Origin: Nodosilinea sp. P-1105
Lineage (GTDB): Bacteria > Cyanobacteriota > Cyanobacteriia > Phormidesmidales > Phormidesmidaceae
NCBI RefSeq assembly: GCF_012911975.1
Contig: NZ_SMDQ01000013.1
Coordinates: forward strand, 46,893-110,892
Reading direction: 5' to 3'
DNA: 64,000 nucleotides
A program made the position numbers and the translations under genes. The notes under the pieces were generated by a model. That model did not search any database and was not told where the DNA came from. It was given only the letters and a program-made list of their open reading frames with translations. How positions within the stretch are numbered: the first letter of the stretch is position 1; the number at the start of each line of letters is the position of its first letter. This document shows positions 26,748 to 34,553 of the stretch, piece after piece.

Positions 26748-27071
26748 TCAAACTGAAATTTGATATTCAATTTGATCAGACCTAGGCAATAGACTATTGT
26801 TCTCGTTACCAATCACCAATCCAACTAAGAAAGTTGCTGCTACAGCCCAGATTCCTACTACCGTAAAAAGAACAACAAACCATATTGGAATCTGGTAGGA
26901 ATGGGATGAGTCGTCCTGTAGCTTCAAAGATTTTAGTGCTTGGTTTACGTTCTCCTGAATGATTTTCAAATCGTTCCTTAGTCTTTCGTCTTCTTCCCTT
27001 CTCTCATCATTTTTTACAGATTGTAGAAATACTTCCAAATCTTGTTGGATAGCATTAGAAAGCTTAGCCAT
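26748..27071 (-). CDS. Small single-helix membrane protein with coiled coil, unknown
   Basis: A 107-residue protein I do not recognise. Residues 1-60 are strongly charged and helical (ERREEDERLRNDLKIIQENV), probably a coiled coil. One transmembrane helix follows (IPIWFVVLFTVVGIWAVAA), then a short tail. I chose ATG 27071 because a full GGAGGT site lies at 27077-27082, 5 nt upstream; an upstream frame adds 13 residues. The gene is clearly more AT-rich than its neighbours, suggesting acquisition or relaxed selection. It is divergent from the gas-vesicle-type gene. Confidence 0.7.
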   Translation of the reverse strand: MAKLSNAIQQDLEVFLQSVKNDERREEDERLRNDLKIIQENVNQALKSLKLQDDSSHSYQIPIWFVVLFTVVGIWAVAATFLVGLVIGNENNSLLPRSDQIEYQISV

Positions 27072-27175
27072 TATGCACCTCCGATTTGTCAGCTCGTAAA
27101 GCAAATTCATTTAATAAGAGCTTCTGCAGAGATCTCCGCATAGAAACCCTGAATGCTTTCCTTTCATTTCATTTA

Positions 27176-27215
27176 TTCAGCAACAGTTTGAGAAATGGCT
27201 CGATTAGTTGCTGAA
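27176..27215. repeat. 9-bp inverted repeat in AT-rich spacer
   Basis: TTCAGCAAC (27176-27184) and GTTGCTGAA (27207-27215) flank 22 nt, in the promoter region between two divergent genes. It could be an operator or a dispersed palindrome; no U-run supports a terminator. Confidence 0.45.
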
Positions 27216-27376
27216 ATTTGCACACTCTCTTTGGTTTGGGTATCGTCGGGCTTGCATACTCTCACCAAATTTATCGTATGGTTTTAATTGTTCTTGAGTC
27301 CCAAAAATCATCAAATTTTTACTGTACTTATCAAATTTAAACAGTATATAGATCCATTCCTGGTAGGGGAGAAGCC

Positions 27377-28261
27377 ATGGGCAAGATTACACGTGTTAGC
27401 GCTGTACCTCTGGTTAGAGGAGATGCCCCCATTATTGCCGATATCCCCGACGCTGTAATATCCATGGTTAGCTCTGGGGGGAAGCAGATGAAGCGATCGC
27501 GACCAGAGCGGGGGGTTTCCCCTGGTGGTTCAGCAGACTACCATCAAAGGAAAGCCCTGACTGAAATGACCATGGCCGCTACCGAGTTGATTTACATCTA
27601 TGGCATTTGTGTGCCGCCGCCTGCCTCCCTGCCGCCGCTGCCCCTGGGCTTAGAGGGAGAACTACAGGTGGTCACCGAAGGGGCGATTGCCGCGATTGTT
27701 GAGCCAGGCCTAGATCTAGAGGGCTTACAGGCTGACGATCCCCGTCTGCTGACCGCCGTGCTTAGCCACGATCGCGTCATTTGTGAGCTGTTTCAGCAGA
27801 TGCCCCTGCTGCCCCTACGGTTTGGTACCCAGTTAGCCTCTCTGGAAGCCCTCAAACAGCACTTAGCTGACCAGCAGCACACCTACCAGGCCAAGCTAAC
27901 CGCCCTGGCAGACAAAGTTGAGTACCAAATTAAGTTGTTGCCCCAGGACATTCCTTTACCCCCTGTACCCGATGGATTGAAAGGACGGGACTACTTTCTA
28001 GCTAAAAAACAGCAACTGCACGATCAAACCACTGCCCAAGAACAGCAACAGGCCGAACTGCATACCCTGCTACAGGAGTTACATACTGCCTATGGTCCCG
28101 GCGTAGAAGGGGGTAGCCCCACGGGCGAAGCGAAGGTATACATTTTAGTAGAGCGGCAGCGAGCTGTTGACTTGCAGCAGTGGCTAGAGGCCGTAAACAC
28201 ACGGGTGCGCCATTGGGACATCACCCTCAGCGATGCCTTGCCACCGTATCATTTCGTGTAG
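27377..28261 (+). CDS. GvpL/GvpF family gas vesicle protein, orphan, with N-terminal extension
   Basis: The core from about residue 66 (ELIYIYGICVPPPASL) to the end matches GvpL/F, a small accessory protein of gas vesicle assembly: IAAIVEPGLDLEGLQ, VICELFQQMPLLPLRFGT, KVEYQIKLLPQ, a GRDYFLAKKQQL helix, and VYILVERQRAVDLQQWL. Family members have about 230-250 residues; here 294 because of a 63-residue leader (MGKITRVSAVPLVRGDAP...). The leader start is supported by AGGGGAG, 5 nt before ATG 27377; ATG 27566 or 27572 would give the normal length. No GvpA or other gvp gene is near, so a gas vesicle role is uncertain. Confidence 0.8.
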   Translation: MGKITRVSAVPLVRGDAPIIADIPDAVISMVSSGGKQMKRSRPERGVSPGGSADYHQRKALTEMTMAATELIYIYGICVPPPASLPPLPLGLEGELQVVTEGAIAAIVEPGLDLEGLQADDPRLLTAVLSHDRVICELFQQMPLLPLRFGTQLASLEALKQHLADQQHTYQAKLTALADKVEYQIKLLPQDIPLPPVPDGLKGRDYFLAKKQQLHDQTTAQEQQQAELHTLLQELHTAYGPGVEGGSPTGEAKVYILVERQRAVDLQQWLEAVNTRVRHWDITLSDALPPYHFV

Positions 28262-28434
28262 AACGCCGGCACAGATCCCAGAGTTCTGCCCAGGGGTGCC
28301 CCAAAGTTCATAGCCAATCAGCCCAAGCACCCTGGGATCTTGATAAACTGGGCCGGTGCTCTGGGGATGAGCTGTCTGAAATCAGCATCTAAAATACTAA
28401 TGTTCACCCATGGCTTTAATGCCCACAAAATCCT

Positions 28435-28635
28435 ATGACCACTGTTAATCTGACGGTTCCTGATATGGCCTGTGGGGCCTGTGTCGATACCATTACTAAA
28501 GCGATCAAAACCCTTGATCCTACCGCTAAGATTGATACCAATCTGGAATCTAAGGCGGTTCAGATTGAAGCCAGTATCAACGAAAGCTCGATTACCGAGG
28601 CGATTGAACAGGCCGGATACATAGTAAAAGCTTAA
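28435..28635 (+). CDS. Heavy-metal-associated domain protein (Atx1/CopZ-like copper chaperone)
   Basis: A 66-residue single HMA domain that carries Cu(I) to P-type ATPases, in cyanobacteria on the route to plastocyanin in the thylakoid. The metal-binding motif is MACGAC in DMACGACVDTITKAI, with the usual beta-alpha-beta repeat and C-terminal AIEQAGYIVKA. Synechocystis Atx1 has a loop-5 histidine where this protein has Tyr (GYIV). No efflux ATPase is adjacent. The following 28636-28804 holds no secure gene. Confidence 0.88.
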   Translation: MTTVNLTVPDMACGACVDTITKAIKTLDPTAKIDTNLESKAVQIEASINESSITEAIEQAGYIVKA

Positions 28636-28648
28636 CTTCTAGTTCCCC

Positions 28649-28800
28649 ATGTGGCCCTTTAATGCCGCCAGTGCCCCTGCCCGATGCCCCACCTGTATGG
28701 ACATTGGAGCGGGGCAGGGGTTGTTTGCCGTGCAGTTTGCCCAAGCTTACCCCCACAGCCCCTTGATCGCCATTGTGCGTACCCAGGCACACTATGCCAA
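28649..28800 (+). pseudogene. Possible methyltransferase motif I fragment
   Basis: A frame from ATG 28649 reads MDIGAGQGLFAVQFAQAYP then SPLIAI, close to the SAM-binding motif I of class I methyltransferases, with the CPTC just before. It has no further methyltransferase sequence and abuts the 3' end of bvdR. It may be a truncated remnant or a chance frame. Confidence 0.25.
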
Positions 28801-28804
28801 ACGG

Positions 28805-29794
28805 CTACCCTGCAACAGTGATCGACTGGCCAGATGCCGCCGACTGCTGCACCGCTGTAGCCACCCGTAGGCTATACACACTGGCGGCGGGGGTACAGTA
28901 CAGGGGCTTGTCCGCCAGTAAATGGTCCAGCACCGCTGTGGTGTCGGCGGCAAATAGCCCTCGCCGGGAGCCCAATGAAAGCGATCGCGCCCCCTGGGCA
29001 TTCACCCATTCCCCTCCATCCCCGTCCAGCACCAATTGTCCCTGGCTGCCGTAAACCTCTAACCGGCGGGTGGAGGTCCAAAAGCCTTCCCCCTTACCGT
29101 AAGCCACCGCCGCCACCAGGCCGCTGGTAAACGTGAGTTGGGCGGTGCAGAGGCAGGTGGTGTAATAGTCCAGCCCGTCGCTTGCCTGGGCCAGGCCGCC
29201 GTACTGGTTTTGGCCATACACCCGCTGCACTGGGCCAAAGGCATCGATCAGCCGGTGCAGCCGCGATAGAGCCCCCACCAGTGGAAAGCCAAACTGCTGG
29301 GGGCAATAGGACCAGGAGCGGGGCACCCGACGTTTCGGGGCCAGGGTGCTATAGCGGGCGTAGTGAATCTGGCCCAGGGTAGCTAGATGGGTCTTTAGGG
29401 CCTGGTGGGTGCCCCCCAGCAGCTCAATGTGCTCCACATGCAGTAGGCGATCGCGGGCATGGGCCAAGGTCAGCAACGCTTCCGCCTCAGCCACGGTCAA
29501 CGCCAGGGGATACTCCACCACCACATGCTTTTTGGCCCCTAGGGCCGCCGCGGCCACCGCCCCGTGGTAGCAGTTGATGTGGCACACCAGCACCAGGTCA
29601 ACCTGGGGATGATGGACCACCTGCTGCCAGGTAGGTAGGGCCAGCGTCTGGTACTGCTGGGCAAAGGCCTCGCTATCCCCAGGCAGATAACCAGCCACCG
29701 CCACCAACCGGCCCCGGCCATCCTGTTCCAGGGCTTCAGCCCGCTTACGGGCCACAAAGCCAGTTCCGACGATGCCCACCCCTACGGCTGCCAT
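28805..29794 (-). CDS. bvdR: Biliverdin reductase (Gfo/Idh/MocA fold)
   Basis: A 329-residue NAD(P)H-dependent enzyme reducing biliverdin IXalpha to bilirubin; in cyanobacteria it influences phycobilisome pigment supply. The Rossmann motif is GIVGTGFVARKRAEAL. LLHVEHIELLGGTHQAL, YARYSTLAP, QQFGFPLVGALSRLHRL and SLGSRRGLFAADTTAVLDHL match the cyanobacterial BvdR family (Synechocystis slr1784) rather than general sugar dehydrogenases. It lies 24 bp after the unknown 294-residue gene and is probably the last gene of a three-gene operon. The catalytic activity itself is inferred from the family. Confidence 0.88.
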   Translation of the reverse strand: MAAVGVGIVGTGFVARKRAEALEQDGRGRLVAVAGYLPGDSEAFAQQYQTLALPTWQQVVHHPQVDLVLVCHINCYHGAVAAAALGAKKHVVVEYPLALTVAEAEALLTLAHARDRLLHVEHIELLGGTHQALKTHLATLGQIHYARYSTLAPKRRVPRSWSYCPQQFGFPLVGALSRLHRLIDAFGPVQRVYGQNQYGGLAQASDGLDYYTTCLCTAQLTFTSGLVAAVAYGKGEGFWTSTRRLEVYGSQGQLVLDGDGGEWVNAQGARSLSLGSRRGLFAADTTAVLDHLLADKPLYCTPAASVYSLRVATAVQQSAASGQSITVAG

Positions 29795-29818
29795 GGTAAC
29801 GCTGGTTGCCCCCAGCCG

Positions 29819-30703
29819 TTAAAGTTCCGCCACGGCCCGCTCAATCAACCGGCGGGCCAGGGTTTGGGTGCCAGTGTGTTCGTAATATTTAACCGACATG
29901 TCCAAAAATGCGCCCAGGTAGTCGAGCTTGCCCCTAGACCCCTCAATAAAGCCGCCCAAATTGTCCAACAGGCCGCTTTGGGTAATCCCCTTGTCGGCCA
30001 CAAACGTATCCATCCAGCCCTTAGTGGACTCAAAGCTTTCGGTCATAAACGACAGCTTGCCCTTAGAATCGTTGCCCGGAATTTCGTTCTTAATCCCCTT
30101 AAAGGTTTGATTGCTTTCAATGTCCGAAGGGGACATGCCCTTGATGGCATTGAGGGCTTTGGTGGAAAATTCAGCCCCCAGGGGGATAATGCCATCGAAA
30201 GAGACCAGGGCTGCCATCCGAACCAGCGACTCACTGCTGTAGTCTCCCAGGGCGGTAAGAAAGTCCCCCAGGCTATCCCCAGGAATGCCGCTAATTTTGC
30301 AGAAGGCCACCACCTCTGTCACCAGCTTCACCGCCAGGTCAATGGTTTGGGCTTGCTCTGGCTTGGGGGAAATATTTTTCAAAAACCCTAAAAACGTGTC
30401 TTGACCAATGCGGTTAGCCAACGCGGCAGTGCCCAAGAGGCCAGAGGCAGAGTCGACGGTTTCGTATAGCCAGAGGGCCGTCTGGTACCCCTGCTTCTTG
30501 TCATTGAACAGGGCCACAGCGCGCTCACCGATGGCCTGGATCATGGCCTCATCGGTTTCTCCGGTGACCACCTTGATGGTGTTGTCAAACCCCACCAGAT
30601 TGTCCCATTGGCCCGGCACAAACGTATCAAGGGATTTTAACGCCCGTACTGTTAGCCCCCCTTTAGGCAGCTTATCGACGACTTCGTAAATCTTTTTGCT
30701 CAC
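29819..30703 (-). CDS. Conserved protein of unknown function, 294 aa
   Basis: I do not recognise a named family. The protein is soluble and largely helical, with no signal peptide and no membrane helix. It begins MSKKIYEVVDKLPKGGLTVR, with regular helices such as AMIQAIGERAVALFNDKK and TIDLAVKLVTEVVAFCK, and ends LARRLIERAVAEL. The GTG start at 30703 is supported by AAGGAG 7 nt upstream. It sits between a lipoprotein gene (69 bp upstream) and bvdR (24 bp downstream) on one strand. Context suggests a link to bilin or membrane function, but this is inference only. Confidence 0.7.
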   Translation of the reverse strand: MSKKIYEVVDKLPKGGLTVRALKSLDTFVPGQWDNLVGFDNTIKVVTGETDEAMIQAIGERAVALFNDKKQGYQTALWLYETVDSASGLLGTAALANRIGQDTFLGFLKNISPKPEQAQTIDLAVKLVTEVVAFCKISGIPGDSLGDFLTALGDYSSESLVRMAALVSFDGIIPLGAEFSTKALNAIKGMSPSDIESNQTFKGIKNEIPGNDSKGKLSFMTESFESTKGWMDTFVADKGITQSGLLDNLGGFIEGSRGKLDYLGAFLDMSVKYYEHTGTQTLARRLIERAVAEL

Positions 30704-30772
30704 AGGTCAGCTCCTTACGGTTTGCTGTGCGTATCTGACTATCCGTCCATGATGGCCAGGATCAACCCATCC

Positions 30773-31435
30773 CTAGCCCGCAGGCTGAAGGGTGGGCTCT
30801 GGTGCCGGTACTTGAATTTTGGGTAGCTTGAACCCGGGTTTGGCTGGGGTGGCGTCCTTGGCCACGGGGGTATCCGACGGGGTAATGGGGTTAGCTGCCG
30901 ATCGCTTGGGCTGCACGACCGCCTTGCCTTGCAGTTGGGCTAGCCCCTGCAGATCAAATTTTTGCAACCAATCAACCCGCTCTGCTTTGCCAAAGGAGGC
31001 ATCCCGAGACAATACCTTCACCTGGTAGCGACCGTTGACCAATAACCCGGTGGCGGTCGTCCCTTGGTCGACCGAGGGATAACCGCTGACTAACTCGGCG
31101 GCGTCCACATATTTCTCGGCGGCAACGGGCAGGCTGATGGTGTCGTTAATGGTGAGCATGGCGACGGTGGTATCTCCCCGTTGTAGCTTATATTCTGCAA
31201 AGCCTTTCTTCTCTTGATAGGGAATCACCTGATAGTCTCCCTGGCTGGCGGGAAAGAACTGATTGAACGTACCACCCTTCTCGGCCTTCTTATCTACCGC
31301 CGCTGGAGACCGAAAACCAGTGGTATCTTTCTGTACCTGGTCATACCTAGACGGTGCCGATGAACAGGCCGTAACCAATAAAACTAAGCACAACACTAGC
31401 GGTGCTAACCGCTTTAACCAGCGGGTCAAGGTCAT
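30773..31435 (-). CDS. Lipoprotein of unknown function, 220 aa
   Basis: An exported lipoprotein. The signal is WLKRLAPLVLCLVLLVTAC, with lipobox LVTAC and the lipid-bearing Cys at residue 22. The mature part begins SSAPSRYDQVQKDTTGF and contains a central beta-rich domain (YQVIPYQEKKGFAEYKLQRG, ISLPVAAEKYVDAAELV) and a disordered Pro-rich tail. I chose ATG 31435 because AAGGAG lies 7 nt upstream and the signal starts there; a longer frame exists but has no such support. It is first in the probable operon with the unknown gene and bvdR. Confidence 0.75.
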   Translation of the reverse strand: MTLTRWLKRLAPLVLCLVLLVTACSSAPSRYDQVQKDTTGFRSPAAVDKKAEKGGTFNQFFPASQGDYQVIPYQEKKGFAEYKLQRGDTTVAMLTINDTISLPVAAEKYVDAAELVSGYPSVDQGTTATGLLVNGRYQVKVLSRDASFGKAERVDWLQKFDLQGLAQLQGKAVVQPKRSAANPITPSDTPVAKDATPAKPGFKLPKIQVPAPEPTLQPAG

Positions 31436-31702
31436 AACGCGCTCCTTTCGGGGAAAACAGGCAAGGCCGAACCACCTTTCAATCAAACCAATTCTGACCG
31501 TGCCACAGAAACATAAGACCAAAATAAGGGGTCACTATTGTCAATAAAACGTAACCTGGCAATGATTCTTAATAGCTTGATCGATAGCCTGATCGGTCTT
31601 ACTCCGTCTAAAGACAGAATCTGCGCAAACTCGTATATTTTCCTTACTTGTGTAGCTTATGCTGATTTGATATTTCAATCATTTGGCAGGCGGCGCTGGT
31701 GC

Positions 31703-31825
31703 TCAGTCAATCTGATAATGACTGGGTCTTATAGTCCAGGATTCACGGCTTCAGATGTAAGGTTAATGGCCAGCCGTGAACCTTACACCCTACTGACCTG
31801 TCATCTTTAGCTTGGCAGATTACTT
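31703..31825. repeat. Dispersed intergenic repeat, copy B
   Basis: CAGTCAATCTGATAATGACTG, then TCCAGGATTCACGG, then GGCCAGCCGTGAACCTTAC and CTGTCATCTTTAGCTTGGCAG follow the same block order as 4240-4350. Further on, TCACCACATACCCGACACC is repeated exactly at 31904-31922 and 31953-31971. The interval 31436-32043 holds no supported gene. Confidence 0.65.
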
Positions 31826-32043
31826 GGGCACCGGTACCGATTTCAGAGTTTCCCATGGGGAAGCACCCAAATTCATAGCCCATAGGCCTTATACCAAGTC
31901 CAGTCACCACATACCCGACACCTCGTACCTGACACCCAACACCTTGCATCGCTCACCACATACCCGACACCCGACACCTTCAACTCTGATGGTCGCTTTT
32001 CTGCTAACCCCTACTACTTGCGTCCTTTACCCCCACTACTACG

Positions 32044-33693
32044 ATGGCGAACCCTTTCCAGCAGCTTAAAGATACCTTTGCCTCCTTTGGCTCTGATCTT
32101 ACTGTCGAAGCCCGTGACAATGCTAAGAGTCTCCTGCGAGATTGGCTGAACGCCAATGCCGACGTTATTCGGGGCAAGCGCAAATCCGGAGAGTTTAACG
32201 GCACTATGATGCAGTACTTCCACTGGTATACCCCTGCCGACGGCAGCCACTGGAAGCAGCTTAAGCAGGAAGCCAAGGCCCTGGCTGACGCTGGTATTAC
32301 CGCCCTGTGGTTGCCGCCAGCCTATAAGGGGATTGGCGGCGGTTACGACGTGGGTTACGGGGTCTACGACCTATTTGACCTGGGGGAGTTTGACCAAAAG
32401 GGCACCGTGCGCACTAAGTACGGCACTAAGGACGAGTATGTGGCTGCGGTCAAAACCTGTCGGGAACTGAGCATTAACATCTACGCTGACGTAGTGTTTA
32501 ACCACAAAATGGCGGCGGATGAAGAGGAAGAGTTTAACGCCACCCCCATGGACCCCAACGATCGCCACCGGCCTTTGGGGGAAATGCGCAAAATCAAGTC
32601 CTGGACCAAGTACACTTTCCCGGGGCGGGGGGATCAGTATTCCAGCATGAAATGGCACTGGTACCACTTTGATGCTGTGGACTACAACAGCTACGAGCCT
32701 GACTATAAGGCCGTCTGGCTGATTGAAGACAAGGCTTTTGAAGACAAGGTGAGCTGGGAACTGGGCACCTTTGACTACTTGATGGGCTGCGACCTGGATA
32801 TTGACCACCCAGAGGTGCGAGGGGAACTCAAATATTGGGGCGAGTGGATGTTGGACCACATTGGCGTCGATGGCTTTCGCCTGGATGCGATTAAGCACAT
32901 CTGTGGTGACTTTTTTGTGGACTGGTTGGGACACCTGGAACACTATGCCCAGCGGGATCTATTCTGCGTGGGCGAATATTGGACCTACGACCTCGGCACC
33001 CTGAGTTGGTACGCTGGTAATTCCGGGGGGCGTTTGGATTTATTCGATGCCCCACTACACCTGAATTTCCATAAAGCCAGTAAGGCCGGTCCTCACTATG
33101 ACCTGCGCCGCATCTTTGACCATACCGTGGTCAAGGAAATGCCGTTGTTGGCGGTCACCCTGGTGGAAAACCACGATACCCAGCCGCTGCAAGATTTAGA
33201 GTCGGTGGTGGAAGCCTGGTTTAAACCCCTGGCCTATGCTCTGATCCTGCTGCGGGCCGAGGGCTACCCCTGCATCTTTCACTGCGACTATTACGGGGCC
33301 CACTACGTCGATCACGGTAAAGATGGTAACGAGTATGAAATCTGGCTTGCTTCCCATCGATGGATATTGGATCGCCTGTTGATTGCCCGCAAGCACTTTG
33401 CCTATGGCCCCCAGTACGACTACTTTGACCACCCCAATGTGGTGGGCTGGACCCGGCTGGGGGAAGAAGCTCACGATCGCGCCATGGCGGTGTTGCTGAG
33501 TAACGGTGACAGCGGCACGAAATGGATGGAGGTGGGTAAACCAAATGCTAATTTCTATGACCTGACGGGTCACATCAAGGCACCGATTAAGACCAATGAA
33601 CACGGTTGGGCCGAATTTCGCTGTAACGGTGGCTCGGTGTCGGTCTGGGTAGAAGAACACCCGATTTTGGATCGGTTGTTTCAAGTGCTATAG
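32044..33693 (+). CDS. Cytoplasmic alpha-amylase (GH13)
   Basis: A 549-residue glycoside hydrolase of family 13, hydrolysing alpha-1,4-glucan (glycogen or starch) to malto-oligosaccharides. The catalytic (beta/alpha)8 motifs are seen: ADVVFNHK (region I), GFRLDAIKH with nucleophile D281, FCVGEYW with acid/base E311, and LVENHDTQP with D378. The substrate-binding stretch is GTMMQYFHWYTPADG near residues 53-67. No signal peptide precedes it; an N-terminal 45-residue helical extension is present, so it acts inside the cell, presumably on glycogen. It matches maltohexaose-forming GH13_5 amylases. It is monocistronic, flanked by long repeat-bearing spacers. Confidence 0.9.
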   Translation: MANPFQQLKDTFASFGSDLTVEARDNAKSLLRDWLNANADVIRGKRKSGEFNGTMMQYFHWYTPADGSHWKQLKQEAKALADAGITALWLPPAYKGIGGGYDVGYGVYDLFDLGEFDQKGTVRTKYGTKDEYVAAVKTCRELSINIYADVVFNHKMAADEEEEFNATPMDPNDRHRPLGEMRKIKSWTKYTFPGRGDQYSSMKWHWYHFDAVDYNSYEPDYKAVWLIEDKAFEDKVSWELGTFDYLMGCDLDIDHPEVRGELKYWGEWMLDHIGVDGFRLDAIKHICGDFFVDWLGHLEHYAQRDLFCVGEYWTYDLGTLSWYAGNSGGRLDLFDAPLHLNFHKASKAGPHYDLRRIFDHTVVKEMPLLAVTLVENHDTQPLQDLESVVEAWFKPLAYALILLRAEGYPCIFHCDYYGAHYVDHGKDGNEYEIWLASHRWILDRLLIARKHFAYGPQYDYFDHPNVVGWTRLGEEAHDRAMAVLLSNGDSGTKWMEVGKPNANFYDLTGHIKAPIKTNEHGWAEFRCNGGSVSVWVEEHPILDRLFQVL

Positions 33694-33839
33694 AAGGTGT
33701 TATGGGATGGATAGCCTACTCTAATGTCAGTAACTGAAGAATGTCCTAAATCAGGTTTAAGGTAGGGGAAATGGGAAGGTGAAACCGTAGGAAAATGCTA
33801 TCTTTTTTTGAAATTAGAATTTTATTGAATGCAAGTTTT

Positions 33840-33892
33840 GCAGGTTAGATAGCTTACCTGCCCGTGGAGAGCTGAGATGGCTATCTCACGTT
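33840..33892 (+). repeat. Dispersed two-hairpin intergenic element, copy 2
   Basis: Gap-free relative of 540-592 (offset exactly 33300). Hairpin 1 pairs CAGGT with ACCTG (33841-33845/33856-33860) in a shifted register; hairpin 2 keeps its pairs, with G-C and C-G changed to G-U and U-G. The rest of 33694-34144 shows no supported gene. Confidence 0.6.
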
Positions 33893-34144
33893 ATTTAATC
33901 CTTGCTCCTTAAGAAAATGGCACGATCCTGACGGCTGAAACCTTTTCCATTGCTTCGAGAAACTTAATCTGCGGGGGCAGTATCCCTGACTACAATAATC
34001 TAACAAAGATATATTGGGCTGCGACCTGCTGGGCGTCATGTCTGGGGGCAAGTGTTAACGATCGCTTGTGTCGTTTAACCTTGCCCTATCAACTTTTGCG
34101 ACTGGGGACGTAGCCTCTACTCACGAATAAGAAAAGGTTATGTC

Positions 34145-34294
34145 ATGGATAGTGCGTTTACTGCGGCCACCTGGTTTTGGCTGCTGATTCCTGCGGTGAT
34201 CTGCTTGGGTTGGTCGGTATGGCAATACTGGCAAGAACAGGCCCACATGCGATCGCGCAAACAACCCTACAAGCTAGAAAGTCGGTCGGAATGA
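34145..34294 (+). CDS. Small single-transmembrane protein, 49 aa
   Basis: A 49-residue frame with ATG at 34145. It reads a hydrophobic helix ATWFWLLIPAVICLGWSVW followed by a basic, polar tail (MRSRKQPYKLESRSE). AAGG lies about 9 nt upstream. The plan (short N-terminus out, helix, basic tail) fits low-mass photosystem or transporter-associated peptides, but I could not match it to any named family. It precedes the PutP gene by 260 bp, a gap containing two repeat elements. Confidence 0.5.
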   Translation: MDSAFTAATWFWLLIPAVICLGWSVWQYWQEQAHMRSRKQPYKLESRSE

Positions 34295-34313
34295 TCCCCA
34301 ATCTAAACCAAAT

Positions 34314-34372
34314 CCAAGTCCAGACCTGGAGTTCTGCCTGGGGAAAAACTCCAGATCCCGAGCTGGACTTGG
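34314..34372. repeat. Nested-hairpin element, about 60 bp, copy 1
   Basis: The outer stem is CCAAGTCCAG (34314-34323) with CTGGACTTGG (34363-34372); the inner stem is CTGGAGTT (34326-34333) with AACTCCAG (34347-34354). A nearly identical copy is at 52843-52899 and an 11-bp end fragment at 31893-31903. It resembles a small MITE-like or structured RNA element; no transposase is linked. Confidence 0.8.
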
Positions 34373-34392
34373 TATAGGACGCCGTGTCTATT

Positions 34393-34525
34393 ACTCAGTC
34401 AAGCTAATGGGGGTGAGTTCTGCGCACTGGAGTTCACAGCCCGTCATAGACCGTGAGCCGTGAGCCGTGGACCGTGGACCGTGAGCCGTAAACCGTGACC
34501 CCTGTCAGCTATTCAGATCAGATAA
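34393..34525. repeat. Dispersed intergenic repeat, copy C, with (CCGTGAG) heptamer array
   Basis: Blocks CAGTCAAGCTAATGG, GGAGTTCAC and CCTGTCAGC repeat the order of 4240-4350. In the place of the inverted block there are seven heptamers CCGTGAG/CCGTGGA/CCGTAAA from 34451 to 34499, an expansion of the same CCGTGA motif. Confidence 0.7.
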
Positions 34526-34553
34526 TAAACATCTGTTTTAGGAAACTTTTGTC

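Noticed and set aside
27377..28261. A complete gas vesicle gene cluster
   Set aside because: Only one GvpL/F gene is present; neighbours are unrelated.
34145..34294. Assignment of the small peptide to a named photosystem II subunit (PsbX/PsbY)
   Set aside because: Size and one helix agree, but no diagnostic residues could be matched.
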